A stretch of DNA of 40,195 nucleotides from positions 1 through 40,195 of the forward strand of contig JAFNAB010000010.1 of the NCBI GenBank assembly GCA_017859955.1. The letters are read 5' to 3'. The notes beneath the pieces are model-generated. The model made no database searches and was not told the origin of the DNA. It saw only the letters and a list, made by a program, of their open reading frames with translations. This stretch comes from Holophagaceae bacterium. GTDB taxonomy: Bacteria > Acidobacteriota > Holophagae > Holophagales > Holophagaceae. Of this stretch, positions 17,484 through 27,077 are shown piece by piece; within the stretch, counting starts at the first letter, position 1, and the number at the start of each line of letters is the position of its first letter. A program made the translations under genes and the position numbers.

Positions 17484-19348
17484 AGCCAGTCCTCCTCAAG
17501 GGTTGGTTCGGGGGTGGTGGACGTTGGGGAGGAGACGGTCTCGACAGGTGCGGCCCCGGGCACCTCCAGGCACCATTCCGGGAGCTCCACGGCCTTCAGG
17601 GCCTCCCGCTCGGCGGCGCGCACCTCGGCTTCGGAACTGGCCCAGGGGTCTCCCTCTGGAAGCATCGGCCCCAGGGGCGTGCGGGGAATCTCGATGGGCA
17701 CCGGGAACCAGTAGGTGAAGCCGTGCAGGCGCCCCAGGGCTACGCGGCGCTCGGACCAGCTCCCCCAGGCATCCAGAGGCATGAGATCGGCCTCCTTCTC
17801 GGTGGCCTTGGCGTTGCGATTGGCGGGTGGCACCCGGCGGGTGAACCTGCCGATGGCCTGGGTCAGGCGTTGGCGGAGCTCGTCCTCCAGGTTCCGCGCC
17901 AACCAGATCCGGGTCCCAAAGCCCTCCATGACGGCCTTCCAATCCTGGGGATAGACATCCTGGAGGAGGCCGAGGTTCTGGATGCCCGCCACGATGGAGA
18001 CCCCCTTGGAGCGCAGAAGCACCAGGGCGCGCTGGATGTTGGGGATGCGCCCGCAATCCCCGAACTCATCCAGCAGGAGGAGGATCTTGGAGGCCCCTTC
18101 GGGCCGATTCCTCAAGCGGCCCAGCAGCATGGCCCAGAAGACATGCACGGGTCCCTTCAGGGCGTCACTGTCCTCGCAGTTCATGACGTAGCCGCCCCGG
18201 GCGATGAAGTCGTCCAGGGTGAGGGTGCTTGGGCCTTCGGTGATGCTGCGCACCCGGGCGGTCTCCCAGCGGCTCAGGGTCACCACCAGATCCTGGAGCA
18301 CCGGCACCTGGCTCTTGGGTTCCTTCATGGTGTCCATGTAGATGGCGTCCAGGGTCTCCAGGAAGGGTTCCATCCGAGACTCGCGCAGGGTGCGGGCGAT
18401 CTGCTGGATGCTCTCCCAGCGCTTCATTCTCAGGACTGCCCCAAAGAGCACCCGGGCCATGTCCCGAACCCAGCCGTTCGGGTCCTTGGGGTTCTTGGGG
18501 AAGATGTAGTCCACCAGGAGGTCGAAGTCTTCGGTGGTCCGGATCTCCTGGAGGGGGTTCCAGACCCCACTGCGGGTGAGGTGCCCCCGCACATCCAGCC
18601 CAAAGACCGGCCGATCCGGGAACTCGTCCCGGAAGGGGAGCTCGGCCTTGGAGTCCTGATAGACCCAGGGGACGAGGGCGGTGTGCATGATGGGAGCATA
18701 GAGGCTGGCGGTCTTGCCGGAGCCCTGGGGGCCGACCACAAAGATGTGCCTGGAAAGGATGTCCCAGCGGAAAGAGAGCAGGGTGAGGTTGCCGCCCCGG
18801 TGCTGACCCGGGAGGACCAGGCGGCAGGCTCGCCGGGAGTCGCTCCGGTGGACCAGGAGCTCCGCAATGGGGCGCGGGTCCTGGTGCACCTGGCCGCCCT
18901 CGACGACCTTCTGGCTCCATTCCTCGGCGACATCCCGGAACCGGGCATCGGCGCGGCCGTCCCCGCTCCGGACATAGCTAGGGGTGCTGTTCCAGGTGGC
19001 CAAGAGGATGAGGGCGAGCACCAGGACCACTCCATGGATGCCCAGGAACACGGGCCCTTGCCGGAAGGCCCAGGTGAGGAAGTCCCGGTCGGAAACGCCC
19101 CAGAGCAATCCCAGACCCAGAACCAACAATCCCAGACTGAGGGGGAGGGTCTTGGGGGAGCGGCGGTGCAGGAGCAGCCAGCGGGTCAGGCGGTGCAGGC
19201 GCCGCTGAAGGAGATCGCAGGGATCAGCCTGCTCAATCCATAGCCAGCGGAAGGCCCACCAGGCGAGGCCAAGGCCGCCCAGACAGGCCAGCAGGAGGGC
19301 GCCGCCGCCATCCCAGATGCGGAGCAGGGTCAGAATGGTTTGTTTCAT
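17480..19348 (-). CDS. Type IV coupling protein (VirD4/TraD/TraG-like)
   Basis: This 622-aa ATPase links a relaxase-DNA complex to a type IV secretion channel. N-terminal hydrophobic segments at about 15-35, 65-85 and 95-115 anchor it in the inner membrane. The motor domain has Walker A GPQGSGKTAS near residue 213 and Walker B ILLLLDEFGD near 395. The LDVRGHL and WNPL segments are typical of VirD4 proteins. The C-terminus is proline- and glutamate-rich. A longer reading from 19450 is rejected because the ATG at 19348 has GGAGG seven bases upstream and overlaps the relaxase stop as ATGA. No other secretion genes are in the window, so the element may depend on a helper or carry them further left. 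Confidence 0.9.
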   Translation of the reverse strand: MKQTILTLLRIWDGGGALLLACLGGLGLAWWAFRWLWIEQADPCDLLQRRLHRLTRWLLLHRRSPKTLPLSLGLLVLGLGLLWGVSDRDFLTWAFRQGPVFLGIHGVVLVLALILLATWNSTPSYVRSGDGRADARFRDVAEEWSQKVVEGGQVHQDPRPIAELLVHRSDSRRACRLVLPGQHRGGNLTLLSFRWDILSRHIFVVGPQGSGKTASLYAPIMHTALVPWVYQDSKAELPFRDEFPDRPVFGLDVRGHLTRSGVWNPLQEIRTTEDFDLLVDYIFPKNPKDPNGWVRDMARVLFGAVLRMKRWESIQQIARTLRESRMEPFLETLDAIYMDTMKEPKSQVPVLQDLVVTLSRWETARVRSITEGPSTLTLDDFIARGGYVMNCEDSDALKGPVHVFWAMLLGRLRNRPEGASKILLLLDEFGDCGRIPNIQRALVLLRSKGVSIVAGIQNLGLLQDVYPQDWKAVMEGFGTRIWLARNLEDELRQRLTQAIGRFTRRVPPANRNAKATEKEADLMPLDAWGSWSERRVALGRLHGFTYWFPVPIEIPRTPLGPMLPEGDPWASSEAEVRAAEREALKAVELPEWCLEVPGAAPVETVSSPTSTTPEPTLEEDWL

Positions 19349-20898
19349 CGATCGACCTCCAGGCCGCGCGTGGCGGCATTGATAGCGTTGTGGGCAACGG
19401 TGCTGGCCAGCTCCAGCGCCTTGGCGGCGACCCCGGCCACGGGCAACCAACCGGCCACCTGGAAGGCCTTCTGCAGGGGCTCCGGAAGGGTGCTCTTGAG
19501 CCCCGCTGCCCGGGTGACGCTCCCGCCCAGTTCCAGGGCGCCGTTGGCCAGGGTCTTGCCCAGAGCCAGGGGGGAGAGGGTCACGGTGTCTTTGGCGGCG
19601 CCCAGGGTGGTCTTGGCGGTGGTGCCGAGGGCCTGCTGGGCCATGCGCAGCTCCCGGGGGAGCAGCTCGCTGACCCCGGCCCCAGCGGTGCGGGCGGCCC
19701 CCTTGGCCAGTTCGCCGCCCGCCCGGAGGGCGCCCTGGCCCAGCTCCTTTCCGGCCAGACCCAGGTCCTGGCCGACTTCCTTGCCCAGACCGGCCAGCGA
19801 AGCGCCGCCGGTGGGCAGAGCCATCACCAGGGCCGCCCCGGTTTTGACGGAGGCCTGGGCCACATGGAGGCTGCTGCGTAGGGCCGCCTTGGCGGTCTCC
19901 TGGGAGGCCCGCAGGGCGGTCTGGGCTCCAGCATCGGCCAGGGCAAGGGCAGCCCGCGCCACCATGCGCACCGGGGCGGGCAGACCCATGGCCCGCATGG
20001 CCTGGTCGGCGGCGCTTCGACCAAGTCGGCTGGCGCCCCGGGTGAGGCTCTGGGCCATGCGTCCGCCCTGGTCGACGCCCCTGCCGAGGCGAGCCTTCAC
20101 TTGCCCCAAGTGCCGATCGGCTTCCCGCTTTTCGAGGCGGCGGAGCGAGCCGGTGCGGCGATGCTCAGCCTGCTCCAGTTCAGCCTGGTGGCGCGGGCTC
20201 CCCAGGGCGCCCCTGGCTTCGTAGCGGGCGTGGATCGCCTTGAACTCCGTGGCGTAGCGGCGCTCGATGAGGTCCCGGGCCTTCACCTCAAAGGGACGGG
20301 CCGCTGCGAGCTTCTGGCCGGGGACAGCGCGCTTCATGGCCTCTCGCCGCTGGGTTTCGTTTTCCCGCTGCTGGCGGATGAGCTCCTGGAGGTGGGCCTT
20401 CTCCTTCTGGAAGCGCCGGTGGGCCTGCCAGTCCTGGATACGGGGCTCGTCGCCGTGGAGCTCCCGGTCCCAGGTCTTCTGCATGTGCCCGTGCTTGCCA
20501 AGGGTGCGCTCGGGCATGGGGCCGCTGACGGCGATGTGGTAGTGAAAGCGGCCGTCCTGCTCGTGGATGGCCAGGACATAGGGGCGCCCCTGGGCATGGG
20601 CCTGCGCGATCCGGGTGCCGGTGTCCGCCATGGCCTGCTGGGGGTGCTCGGGGTTGCGGGCCTTGATGGCCGCGCACTCCTGGGCGCTGGGGGCCACGAT
20701 GACCTCGTGGTATTCCCCGCGAGGCCCGCCTAAGGTCTGGATGGCCTCCTGGTTTTCGAGCTCCTTCCCCTCGGCGCCCAGCAGGCGAGCGGCGTCCCGG
20801 CCGTGCTCGCTGCCCAGGTAGTGGGTGCGGCGGTTCCAGGTGGGCGCCTGCTGGCGTCCCCGGAAGCCGGGGGTGAACCCTGCCTTGATGATGGCCAT
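19345..20898 (-). CDS. Relaxase / mobilization protein
   Basis: This is a 517-aa relaxase-like protein. The N-terminal 160 residues carry YHEVIVAP at about 62-69 and a histidine cluster IHEQDGRFHYHIAVSG around 108-123. That matches the HxH metal site of Mob-type relaxases, which nick oriT and stay bound to the 5' end. The catalytic tyrosine is probably in the first 30 residues (THYLGSEHG), but this is not certain. A basic helical region follows (about 150-250). The C-terminal 250 residues are Ala/Gly/Leu-rich amphipathic repeats of uncertain use. The ATG at 20898 overlaps the stop of the preceding gene as TGATG. An upstream extension to 21513 is out of frame with known domains and is rejected. 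Confidence 0.85.
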   Translation of the reverse strand: MAIIKAGFTPGFRGRQQAPTWNRRTHYLGSEHGRDAARLLGAEGKELENQEAIQTLGGPRGEYHEVIVAPSAQECAAIKARNPEHPQQAMADTGTRIAQAHAQGRPYVLAIHEQDGRFHYHIAVSGPMPERTLGKHGHMQKTWDRELHGDEPRIQDWQAHRRFQKEKAHLQELIRQQRENETQRREAMKRAVPGQKLAAARPFEVKARDLIERRYATEFKAIHARYEARGALGSPRHQAELEQAEHRRTGSLRRLEKREADRHLGQVKARLGRGVDQGGRMAQSLTRGASRLGRSAADQAMRAMGLPAPVRMVARAALALADAGAQTALRASQETAKAALRSSLHVAQASVKTGAALVMALPTGGASLAGLGKEVGQDLGLAGKELGQGALRAGGELAKGAARTAGAGVSELLPRELRMAQQALGTTAKTTLGAAKDTVTLSPLALGKTLANGALELGGSVTRAAGLKSTLPEPLQKAFQVAGWLPVAGVAAKALELASTVAHNAINAATRGLEVDR

Positions 20899-21362
20899 CA
20901 GGACTCTCCCCGGAGGGCACGCATCTTGGCCTGGGCGGAGGAGGTAATCTCGGCCGCCCTCGGGCTGGACTCCACGACCCCCAGCAGGTGGGCATAGCTG
21001 AGCTGGCAGAGCCCCAGTACGCCCGCCAGGGTCTGGAGGATCTGGGCTTCTCGCTCCGCCTGCCCCTCCTCGACCTTTCGAAGGATGGCCACCAGGGCCT
21101 CGATGCGGGTGGCGTGCCTGGCCTGCTGCTCGACCACCCCGAGGAGGGTGCGAGCCAGGGATTCCAGGCGAGGGCCGAAGGTTTCCTCGGCCATCCGCTC
21201 CTTGGCGTCGTCCAGGAGGTTCCGCAGGGCCTGGGTATGGTTCACCCCCTGTCGCTTGGCCAGCTCCTCCAGCACCCCCCAGGATTCCGCCCCCACCCGG
21301 GCATGCACCACGTTCTTGGCACGCCCTGAACCCAGTGGGGACCGCCACTTCCGCTCTTCCAT
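20898..21362 (-). CDS. MobC-like relaxosome accessory protein
   Basis: This 154-aa protein begins the mobilization operon. Residues 15-55 (RAKNVVHARVGAESWGVLEE and NHTQALRNLLDDA) look like a ribbon-helix-helix DNA-binding region. The rest is a long coiled coil (LESLARTLLGVVEQQARHATRIEALVAIL). Proteins of this kind bind oriT and help the relaxase melt the nic site. The ATG at 21362 has AGGAGG six bases upstream. The gene overlaps the relaxase start. The family name rests on position and fold pattern, not on a clear sequence signature. Confidence 0.7.
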   Translation of the reverse strand: MEERKWRSPLGSGRAKNVVHARVGAESWGVLEELAKRQGVNHTQALRNLLDDAKERMAEETFGPRLESLARTLLGVVEQQARHATRIEALVAILRKVEEGQAEREAQILQTLAGVLGLCQLSYAHLLGVVESSPRAAEITSSAQAKMRALRGES

Positions 21363-21872
21363 GTTGCGCCTCCTGTTGCACCCAGGCGCTGGGACCACAT
21401 GAATGCACCACCCCTAAGCCCGCCCAAAGACAGGGCTTTGCCCAGGGGGCGCCACAGTCACGCGCCACAGCGAACTTGCCACCCGAAGGGTTCGATCTTT
21501 CGATCGCCCCCACGCCAACCTTTCAGCCAGGATTAGGCCGTGGGGATTGGGTTGCAAGGGGCTTTTTGTTGGTAAAACAGATGCTTACATTGGCAAATGG
21601 AGACTGCTGAAATTTCTTTTCGGCCTGTCCGAGTGTGGGGGTATTCCGCCTGCCTGAGGGTTCCCCCAGCAGTTCCCTGTGCTGGGTGAAGGTGAGGGAA
21701 TGCCTGTTCCTCAATCCCTTGGGGTGGGTGCCACGGTTCCCGAGGTTCCCTTGTGTGGCAAGGCCACCAGGATGTGCCCCCGTTCTGAAAAAAAATCGGG
21801 AGAATTTTTTGCGTCCGGGATACGGGCGGGATACAGCAAGGCCCCCGGGAAGGGGGCCTGTGTTGCTAAGTC
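21363..21872. other. Non-coding region between mob operon and tRNA-Ser, candidate oriT and element end
   Basis: About 510 bases without a gene. Near the mob operon there are a GGGC/GCCC hairpin at 21433-21443, two direct copies of GCGCCACAG (21449-21457 and 21462-21470) and two copies of TTCGATC (21491 and 21499). Such clusters of short repeats upstream of mobC are typical of an origin of transfer, though no known nic motif was recognised. The region at 21541-21640 is AT-richer and probably holds the mob promoter. Near 21788-21812 is an A/T-rich inverted repeat. The right end of the element should lie at the 3' end of the tRNA. Confidence 0.45.
21840..21858 (-). terminator. Hairpin after tRNA-Ser
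   Basis: GGCCCCC and GGGGGCC form a seven-base-pair GC stem with a five-base loop, 15 bases beyond the tRNA 3' end. The downstream T content on the minus strand is low (TTGCTGTAT), so it may stop transcription imperfectly. Confidence 0.6.
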
Positions 21873-21960
21873 TGGCGGAGAGAGAGGGATTCGAACCCCC
21901 GGTGAGTTTCCCCACACCTGATTTCGAGTCAGGCGCATTCGACCACTCTGCCATCTCTCC
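21873..21960 (-). tRNA. tRNA-Ser(CGA)
   Basis: The minus strand folds as a class II tRNA. The acceptor stem is GGAGAGA/TCTCTCC, the anticodon stem is CCTGA/TCAGG around loop CTCGAAA (anticodon CGA, reads UCG), and there is a long variable arm TGTGGGGAAACTCACC. The T-loop is GGTTCGAATCC, and CCA is encoded after a G discriminator base. It lies exactly between the mobile element and core genes with its 3' end facing the element, the usual arrangement when a tRNA gene serves as attB for a tyrosine recombinase. Confidence 0.95.
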
Positions 21961-21995
21961 AGGAGGGTCAGTCTAGCAGGGCTTGGGCTGGGCTT

Positions 21996-22451
21996 CTAGC
22001 CTCGGCGGCGCTTGAAGAAGGCTTGGAGTTGGGCGCGGCATTCGTCTTCCAGGAGGCCGCCTTCGAGCAGGATGCGGTGGTTGAGGTTGGCCTGGGCCAG
22101 GGTGTCCTGCAGCTTGCTGATGCCGACCTTGGGGTCCGGGGCGCCGAAGACCACCCGCTCGACCCGGGCGTGGGTGAGGGCGCCGAAGCACATGAGGCAG
22201 GGCTCGAGGGTGACGTAGAGGGTGGAGCCGGTCATGCGGTAGTTGCGGAGCCAGGCGCCGGCGCTGCGCAGGGCCATGATTTCGGCGTGGGCGCTGGGGT
22301 CGTTCTGGCCGATGGGGGAGTTGTGTCCCTTGCCGACGATGCGACCCTCCTGGACCAGTACGGCGCCGATGGGCACCTCGTCCTCGCGGTCGGCGTCCTC
22401 GGCGGCCTCCAGGGCCAGTCTCATGAAGTAGAGGTCGTCTCCCGTCCACAT
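21996..22451 (-). CDS. tadA: tRNA-specific adenosine deaminase
   Basis: This 151-aa enzyme converts adenosine 34 of tRNA-Arg(ACG) to inosine. The cytidine-deaminase fold is clear: HAEI at 55-58 supplies a zinc ligand and the catalytic Glu57, and PCLMC at 84-88 gives the two zinc cysteines. VPIGAVLV and NYRMTGSTLYVTLEPC are typical of TadA. The length is normal. It reads towards the tRNA-Ser gene and is divergent from carA, separated by 308 bases. Confidence 0.95.
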   Translation of the reverse strand: MWTGDDLYFMRLALEAAEDADREDEVPIGAVLVQEGRIVGKGHNSPIGQNDPSAHAEIMALRSAGAWLRNYRMTGSTLYVTLEPCLMCFGALTHARVERVVFGAPDPKVGISKLQDTLAQANLNHRILLEGGLLEDECRAQLQAFFKRRRG

Positions 22452-22759
22452 CGATCAGGGCTCCTCGTTGTCACAAGTCCATGGTTGGCATCGCGCCGGG
22501 CTGGAAGAAATCCGCACCGGAAGAGGCCGGGCCCTTTTAGACTGGAAAAGGAAAGGCGTTCCAGCTCCCGAGGGGTCTGCAACGCCTTGCGAAGACGGAA
22601 GTATCCCACAAAACGCCTTAAACTTAAAGACTGGTTTACGGCCGCGAATGGCCGCAAAATCCCCAAGGCCCCTGAGTGTGGGTCGGCTCATCGCAGGCGC
22701 CGCAGGGGGTGAAACCCGGCGGCGCTTTTTCTATGAAGAGAGTTGTTGGAGGAGGCGAT
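22452..22759 (+). other. tadA-carA intergenic region with carA leader
   Basis: This 308-base divergent gap contains the promoter region of both genes and a leader for carA. A small stem CGGCC/GGCCG lies at 22639-22654, and a very strong terminator-type hairpin lies at 22697-22730. The AT-rich stretch near 22615-22640 could hold a promoter, but no consensus pair is clear. Confidence 0.5.
22697..22730 (+). terminator. Attenuator-like hairpin in the carA leader
   Basis: GCGCCGC (22697-22703) pairs with GCGGCGC (22719-22725), an inner GGGT/ACCC stem extends it, and five T residues follow at once. It ends only 30 bases before the carA start codon, with no gene upstream on this strand that needs a terminator. 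It therefore probably controls carAB by premature termination, as is known for pyrimidine genes in other bacteria. The sensing mechanism is not evident. Confidence 0.75.
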
Positions 22760-23842
22760 ATGCGGGCCCACTTGATCCTAAAAGATGGCAAGACCTTCCG
22801 GGGGAAGGCTCCACTTGGATTTGGTGGCTCTGGCGAGGCCGTCTTCACCACCTCCATGACGGGCTACCAGGAAATCCTGACGGATCCCAGCTTCGCCGGC
22901 CAGATGGTCTGCATGACCTTCCCCGAGCAGGGCATCTATGGCATCCATCACAACCTCAACGAGGCGGCCCGCCCCTGGGCCACGGCGCTGCTGTGCCGTC
23001 GCCTCACCGGGGTGCCGGACCACGTCTTCGCCGAAGGGGACATGGGGACCTGGCTGCGCCGCCACCGCGTGCCCATCATGACCGAACTGGATACCCGAGG
23101 CCTGACCCAGTACCTGCGGGACAAGGGCGCCCAGCCCGGCCTCATCTGGACGGATTCCGAGGGCTCCCTGGAGGCGGGCATCGCCGCCGCCGCCGAGCTG
23201 CCCGAGATGGTCGGTCAGGCCCTGGCCGCCGAAGTGAGCTGCGCCGCACGCTATGACATTCCCACCCCCGGCGCCAAGTTCCGGGTGGCGGTGCTGGATG
23301 GCGGCATCAAGGACTCCATCCTCAAGCAGCTCCACGCCACCGGCTGCCACCTGGAGGTCTTCCCCTGGGACGCCCCGGCGTCTGAACTCACGGATAAGCG
23401 CTTCCACGGCCTCTTCCTGAGCAACGGCCCCGGCGATCCCGCCGCCCTGCAGGGGATGCGCAAGGAAGTGGAGGCCTGCATCGGCAAGCTCCCCATCTTC
23501 GGCATCTGCCTGGGGCACCAGCTCCTGGGCCACGCCTTCGGGGGCAACACCTTCAAGCTCAAGTTCGGCCACCGTGGCGCCAACCAGCCGGTGCTGGACC
23601 TGGCCACGGGCCGGGTCGAGATCACGGCCCAGAACCACGGCTTTGCCGTGGACGAAGCCAGCCTTCCTCCGGAGATCCAGGTGACCCACCGCCACCTCAG
23701 CGATGACACCGTGGAGGGCCTGCGCCACAAGAGCCTTCCCATTTTCAGTATGCAGCACCACCCCGAGGCCAGCCCTGGCCCCCACGACGCCCGACACGCC
23801 TTCGGGAAGTTCGTCGCGATGATGGAGCAGTACCATGCCTAA
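22760..23842 (+). CDS. carA: Carbamoyl-phosphate synthase small subunit
   Basis: This 360-aa glutaminase subunit supplies ammonia for carbamoyl phosphate, used in pyrimidine and arginine synthesis. The N-terminal CPSase domain (about 1-150) has the [16 protein letters not shown] block. The C-terminal class I amidotransferase shows FLSNGPGDP, the nucleophile in [10 protein letters not shown], and HHPEASPGP with the catalytic His and Glu. The ATG at 22760 follows GGAGGAGG closely and matches the usual family N-terminus. A longer reading from 22676 would start before the hairpin and is rejected. The gene overlaps carB by eight bases. Confidence 0.97.
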   Translation: MRAHLILKDGKTFRGKAPLGFGGSGEAVFTTSMTGYQEILTDPSFAGQMVCMTFPEQGIYGIHHNLNEAARPWATALLCRRLTGVPDHVFAEGDMGTWLRRHRVPIMTELDTRGLTQYLRDKGAQPGLIWTDSEGSLEAGIAAAAELPEMVGQALAAEVSCAARYDIPTPGAKFRVAVLDGGIKDSILKQLHATGCHLEVFPWDAPASELTDKRFHGLFLSNGPGDPAALQGMRKEVEACIGKLPIFGICLGHQLLGHAFGGNTFKLKFGHRGANQPVLDLATGRVEITAQNHGFAVDEASLPPEIQVTHRHLSDDTVEGLRHKSLPIFSMQHHPEASPGPHDARHAFGKFVAMMEQYHA

Positions 23843-26800
23843 GCGAACCGACCTGTCCTCCGTCCTCGTCCTGGGTTCCGGCCCCATCCAGATCGGCCAG
23901 GCCTGCGAATTCGACTACTCCGGCACCCAGGCCCTCAAGGCCCTGCGGGAGGAGGGGATCCGCACGATCCTCCTGAATTCCAACCCGGCCTCCATCATGA
24001 CGGACCCCATCCGGGCCGACGCCACCTACATCGAGCCCCTGACCCTGGGAATCCTGGAAAAGATCCTGGAGAAGGAGCGGCCCGACGCCATCCTGCCCAC
24101 CGTGGGCGGTCAGACGGCCCTGAACCTGGCCCTGGAGGCCGCCAAGTCCGGCCTGCTGGAGCGCCTGGGCGTCAAGCTCATCGGTGCCCAGGTGGAAGCC
24201 ATCGAAAAGGGCGAGGACCGCGCCAAGTTCAAGGACCTCATGGACGAGCTGGGCCTGGAGACCTGCAGGGGCGGCTTCGCCCACAGCCTCGAGGAGGGCC
24301 ATGAGCTGGTGAAGGTGACGGGCTTCCCCGCCATCCTCCGCCCCAGCTTCACCCTGGGCGGCAGCGGCGGCGGCATCGCCTACAACATCGAGGAATTCGA
24401 CACCATCCTGCGCCGGGGCCTGGACCTCTCGCCCATCCGCCAGGTGCTGGTGGAGGAGAGCATCCTGGGCTGGAAGGAATTCGAGCTGGAAGTGGTGCGG
24501 GACCTCGATGACAACGTGGTCATCATCTGTTCCATCGAGAACCTGGATCCCATGGGCGTCCACACCGGCGACAGCATCACCGTCGCCCCGGCCCTGACCC
24601 TGACGGATCCCGAGTACCAGAACATGCGCAACGCCGCCATCGCCGTGATCCGCGGCGTGGGGGTGGAGACCGGCGGCAGCAACGTCCAGTTCGCTCTCCA
24701 GCCCGAGACCGGCCGCCTCATCATCGTGGAGATGAATCCCCGGGTGAGCCGCTCCTCGGCCCTGGCCTCCAAGGCCACGGGCTTCCCCATCGCTTGGGTG
24801 GCCACCAAGCTGGCCCTGGGCTACCGCCTCTGGGAGCTTCCCAACGTCATCACCGGCAAGACCAAGGCGGCCTTCGAGCCCGTGCTGGACTACGTCGTCA
24901 TCAAGATGCCCCGCTTCACCTTCGAGAAGTTCCCCCAGGCCGCGCCGGTGCTGGGCACCCAGATGAAGAGCGTGGGCGAGGCCATGTCCATCGGCCGCAG
25001 CTTCCAGGAAGCCCTCCAGAAGGCCATGCGCAGCCTGGAGTGCGGGCACCCCGGGCTGGCCGGGGCCATGGACGGCAAGCTGGACCTCTCCCGCCTGAAG
25101 GAGCACCTCATCACCCCCGGTCCTGACCGAATCGTTTGGATCTACCAGGCCCTCAAGGCCGGGCACACCGTCAATACCCTGGTGAGCCTCACGGGCATTT
25201 CCGCCTGGTTCATCCGGGAGATGGAAGAGATCGTGGAACTGGAAGGCCGTCTGCGGGGCTTCAGCGTGGAGCACCTGCCGGAGGAGCTTCTGGAGAAGGC
25301 CAAGCGCTCGGGCTTCACTGACGCCCAGATCGCCACCTTCTGCGGCTCCACCGAGGCCCAGGTCGCCGCCCGCCGCGAGGGGATGGGTCTGCGCCAGGTC
25401 GCCAAGCGGGTGGACACCTGCGCTGGCGAGTTCGTGGCCGAAACCCCCTACCTCTACCAGACCTGGGATGAGGTCTCCGAGGCACCCCCCTCGGATCGCC
25501 CCAAGGCCATGGTGCTGGGCTCCGGCCCCAACCGCATCGGCCAGGGCGTGGAGTTCGACTGTTGCTGCGTCCAGGCCGTGGAGGCCATTCGGGCCGCCGG
25601 GGTGGAAGCCATCCTGGTGAACTGCAACCCCGAGACCGTCAGCACCGACTTCGACACCTCCGATCGCCTCTACTTCGAGCCCCTGGACTTCGAGAGCGTG
25701 ATGGCCGCCATCGACCGGGAAAGCCGGAACGGCAACTTCCTGGGGGTCTTTGCCCAGTTCGGCGGGCAGACGCCCCTGAAGCTGGCCGGTCCCCTGGAGG
25801 CCGCCGGGGTCAAGCTCCTGGGCACCCCCCTCAAGGCCATCCTGGATGCGGAGGACCGGGAGCGCTACGGCCAGGTTCTCAGCAAGCTGAAGGTCCCCGC
25901 CGCCGAATGGGGCATGGCCCGCAGCATGGAGGAGGCCCGGATTCTCGCCAACCGCATCAGCTACCCCGTGATGGTCCGCCCCAGCTTCGTGCTCGGCGGT
26001 CGCGCCATGGCGGTGGTCTTCGACGAGAAGGGCCTGGAACGGTACGTCCGTGAGGCCGCCGCCGTGGACGAGACCCAGCCCGTGCTCATCGACCGCTACC
26101 TGGACGGTGCCCAGGAGCTGGACGTGGATCTGGTCTGTGATGGCAAGGATGTGGCCATCGCCGGTGTCATGGCCCACATCGAAGAGGCGGGTGTCCACTC
26201 GGGCGACAGCTACGCCGTCTTCCCCCCCATGGGCGTGGAGGAGAGCATCCTCGATACGGTCAAGGACTACAGCCGCAAGCTGGCGCTGGAGTTGGGCGTC
26301 AAGGGGCTCATGAACCTTCAGTGGGCCTTGAAGGATGGCGTGGCCTACTGCCTGGAGGCCAATCCCCGGGCCAGCCGCACCGTGCCCTTCCTCTCCAAGG
26401 CCACGGGCCAGGACTGGGCGGGCGTCGCCGCCCGCATCGGCCTGGGTCAGAGCCTGGAGGATCAGGGTGTGAAGGACGGGCAGCCCCTGGCGGTGGCCGT
26501 CAAGGGCGTGGTCTTCCCCTTCGCCAAGTTCCCGGAAGTGGACCCGGTCCTGGGCCCCGAGATGAAGAGCACCGGCGAGGTCATGGGCCTGGGTTCCACC
26601 TTCGGTGAGGCCTACGCCAAGGCCCTCCTGGCGGCGGGCATCCGCATCCCCCTCGAAGGCAAGGTCTTCCTGTCCGTGAACGACAACGACAAGGCCAGGC
26701 TGCCCGAACTGGCTACCCGCCTGGCGGGTCTGGGCTTCCAGCTCTGCGGCACCGACGGCACCGCCCGCCACATCGAAGAGACCGTGGGTATGAAGATCCA

Positions 26801-27047
26801 GCGCATCAACAAGGTGGCCGAAGGCCGTCCCCACGCGGTGGATCTCCTGAAGAACGGCGATATCCAGTGGGTGATCAACACCCCCATGGGCCGCAGCGCC
26901 TACCAGGACGAAGGCACCATCCGCCAGGAGGCCCTGCGCCTGAAGATTCCCTGCCTCACCAACTTCAACGCCGCCCTGGCCGCCTGCGAGGCTGTGGAGA
27001 CGCTGAGGATGGAACTGCGGGTGAGGTCGCTGCAGGAACTCAGTTAA
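23835..27047 (+). CDS. carB: Carbamoyl-phosphate synthase large subunit
   Basis: This 1070-aa synthetase subunit uses two ATP, bicarbonate and ammonia. It has two homologous ATP-grasp halves, each starting with a signature: [19 protein letters not shown] near residue 13 and [19 protein letters not shown] near 560. A helical oligomerization domain lies between them. The C-terminal allosteric MGS-like domain spans about 930-1070 ([23 protein letters not shown]). Length and order are normal. The ATG overlaps the carA stop as ATGCCTAA, so the subunits are translated together. The stop codon lies inside a perfect palindrome that ends the operon. Confidence 0.98.
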   Translation: MPKRTDLSSVLVLGSGPIQIGQACEFDYSGTQALKALREEGIRTILLNSNPASIMTDPIRADATYIEPLTLGILEKILEKERPDAILPTVGGQTALNLALEAAKSGLLERLGVKLIGAQVEAIEKGEDRAKFKDLMDELGLETCRGGFAHSLEEGHELVKVTGFPAILRPSFTLGGSGGGIAYNIEEFDTILRRGLDLSPIRQVLVEESILGWKEFELEVVRDLDDNVVIICSIENLDPMGVHTGDSITVAPALTLTDPEYQNMRNAAIAVIRGVGVETGGSNVQFALQPETGRLIIVEMNPRVSRSSALASKATGFPIAWVATKLALGYRLWELPNVITGKTKAAFEPVLDYVVIKMPRFTFEKFPQAAPVLGTQMKSVGEAMSIGRSFQEALQKAMRSLECGHPGLAGAMDGKLDLSRLKEHLITPGPDRIVWIYQALKAGHTVNTLVSLTGISAWFIREMEEIVELEGRLRGFSVEHLPEELLEKAKRSGFTDAQIATFCGSTEAQVAARREGMGLRQVAKRVDTCAGEFVAETPYLYQTWDEVSEAPPSDRPKAMVLGSGPNRIGQGVEFDCCCVQAVEAIRAAGVEAILVNCNPETVSTDFDTSDRLYFEPLDFESVMAAIDRESRNGNFLGVFAQFGGQTPLKLAGPLEAAGVKLLGTPLKAILDAEDRERYGQVLSKLKVPAAEWGMARSMEEARILANRISYPVMVRPSFVLGGRAMAVVFDEKGLERYVREAAAVDETQPVLIDRYLDGAQELDVDLVCDGKDVAIAGVMAHIEEAGVHSGDSYAVFPPMGVEESILDTVKDYSRKLALELGVKGLMNLQWALKDGVAYCLEANPRASRTVPFLSKATGQDWAGVAARIGLGQSLEDQGVKDGQPLAVAVKGVVFPFAKFPEVDPVLGPEMKSTGEVMGLGSTFGEAYAKALLAAGIRIPLEGKVFLSVNDNDKARLPELATRLAGLGFQLCGTDGTARHIEETVGMKIQRINKVAEGRPHAVDLLKNGDIQWVINTPMGRSAYQDEGTIRQEALRLKIPCLTNFNAALAACEAVETLRMELRVRSLQELS

Positions 27048-27077
27048 TTTTTCCTGGGCGCGCCCAGGAAAAATTAA
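27044..27077. terminator. Perfect 34-bp palindrome, bidirectional terminator between carB and the ERCC4 gene
   Basis: Two 17-base arms, TTAATTTTTCCTGGGCG and its exact complement, meet without a loop. The GC core CCTGGGCGCGCCCAGG is flanked by A/T runs, so either strand gives a hairpin followed by U-rich RNA. The carB stop TAA (27045-27047) and the stop TAA of the opposing gene (27074-27076) occupy mirror positions within it. Confidence 0.85.

Noticed and set aside
17723-19243. A 506-aa open frame antisense to the coupling protein
   Set aside because: The minus strand has Walker motifs and an operon context; the plus frame has no known domain.
20899-21513. N-terminal extension of the relaxase frame
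   Set aside because: It covers the mobC gene in another frame and lacks conserved content.
23745-26834. A 1029-aa open frame antisense to carB
   Set aside because: It is the complement of a highly conserved gene in GC-rich DNA; its product is low-complexity and has no ribosome site.
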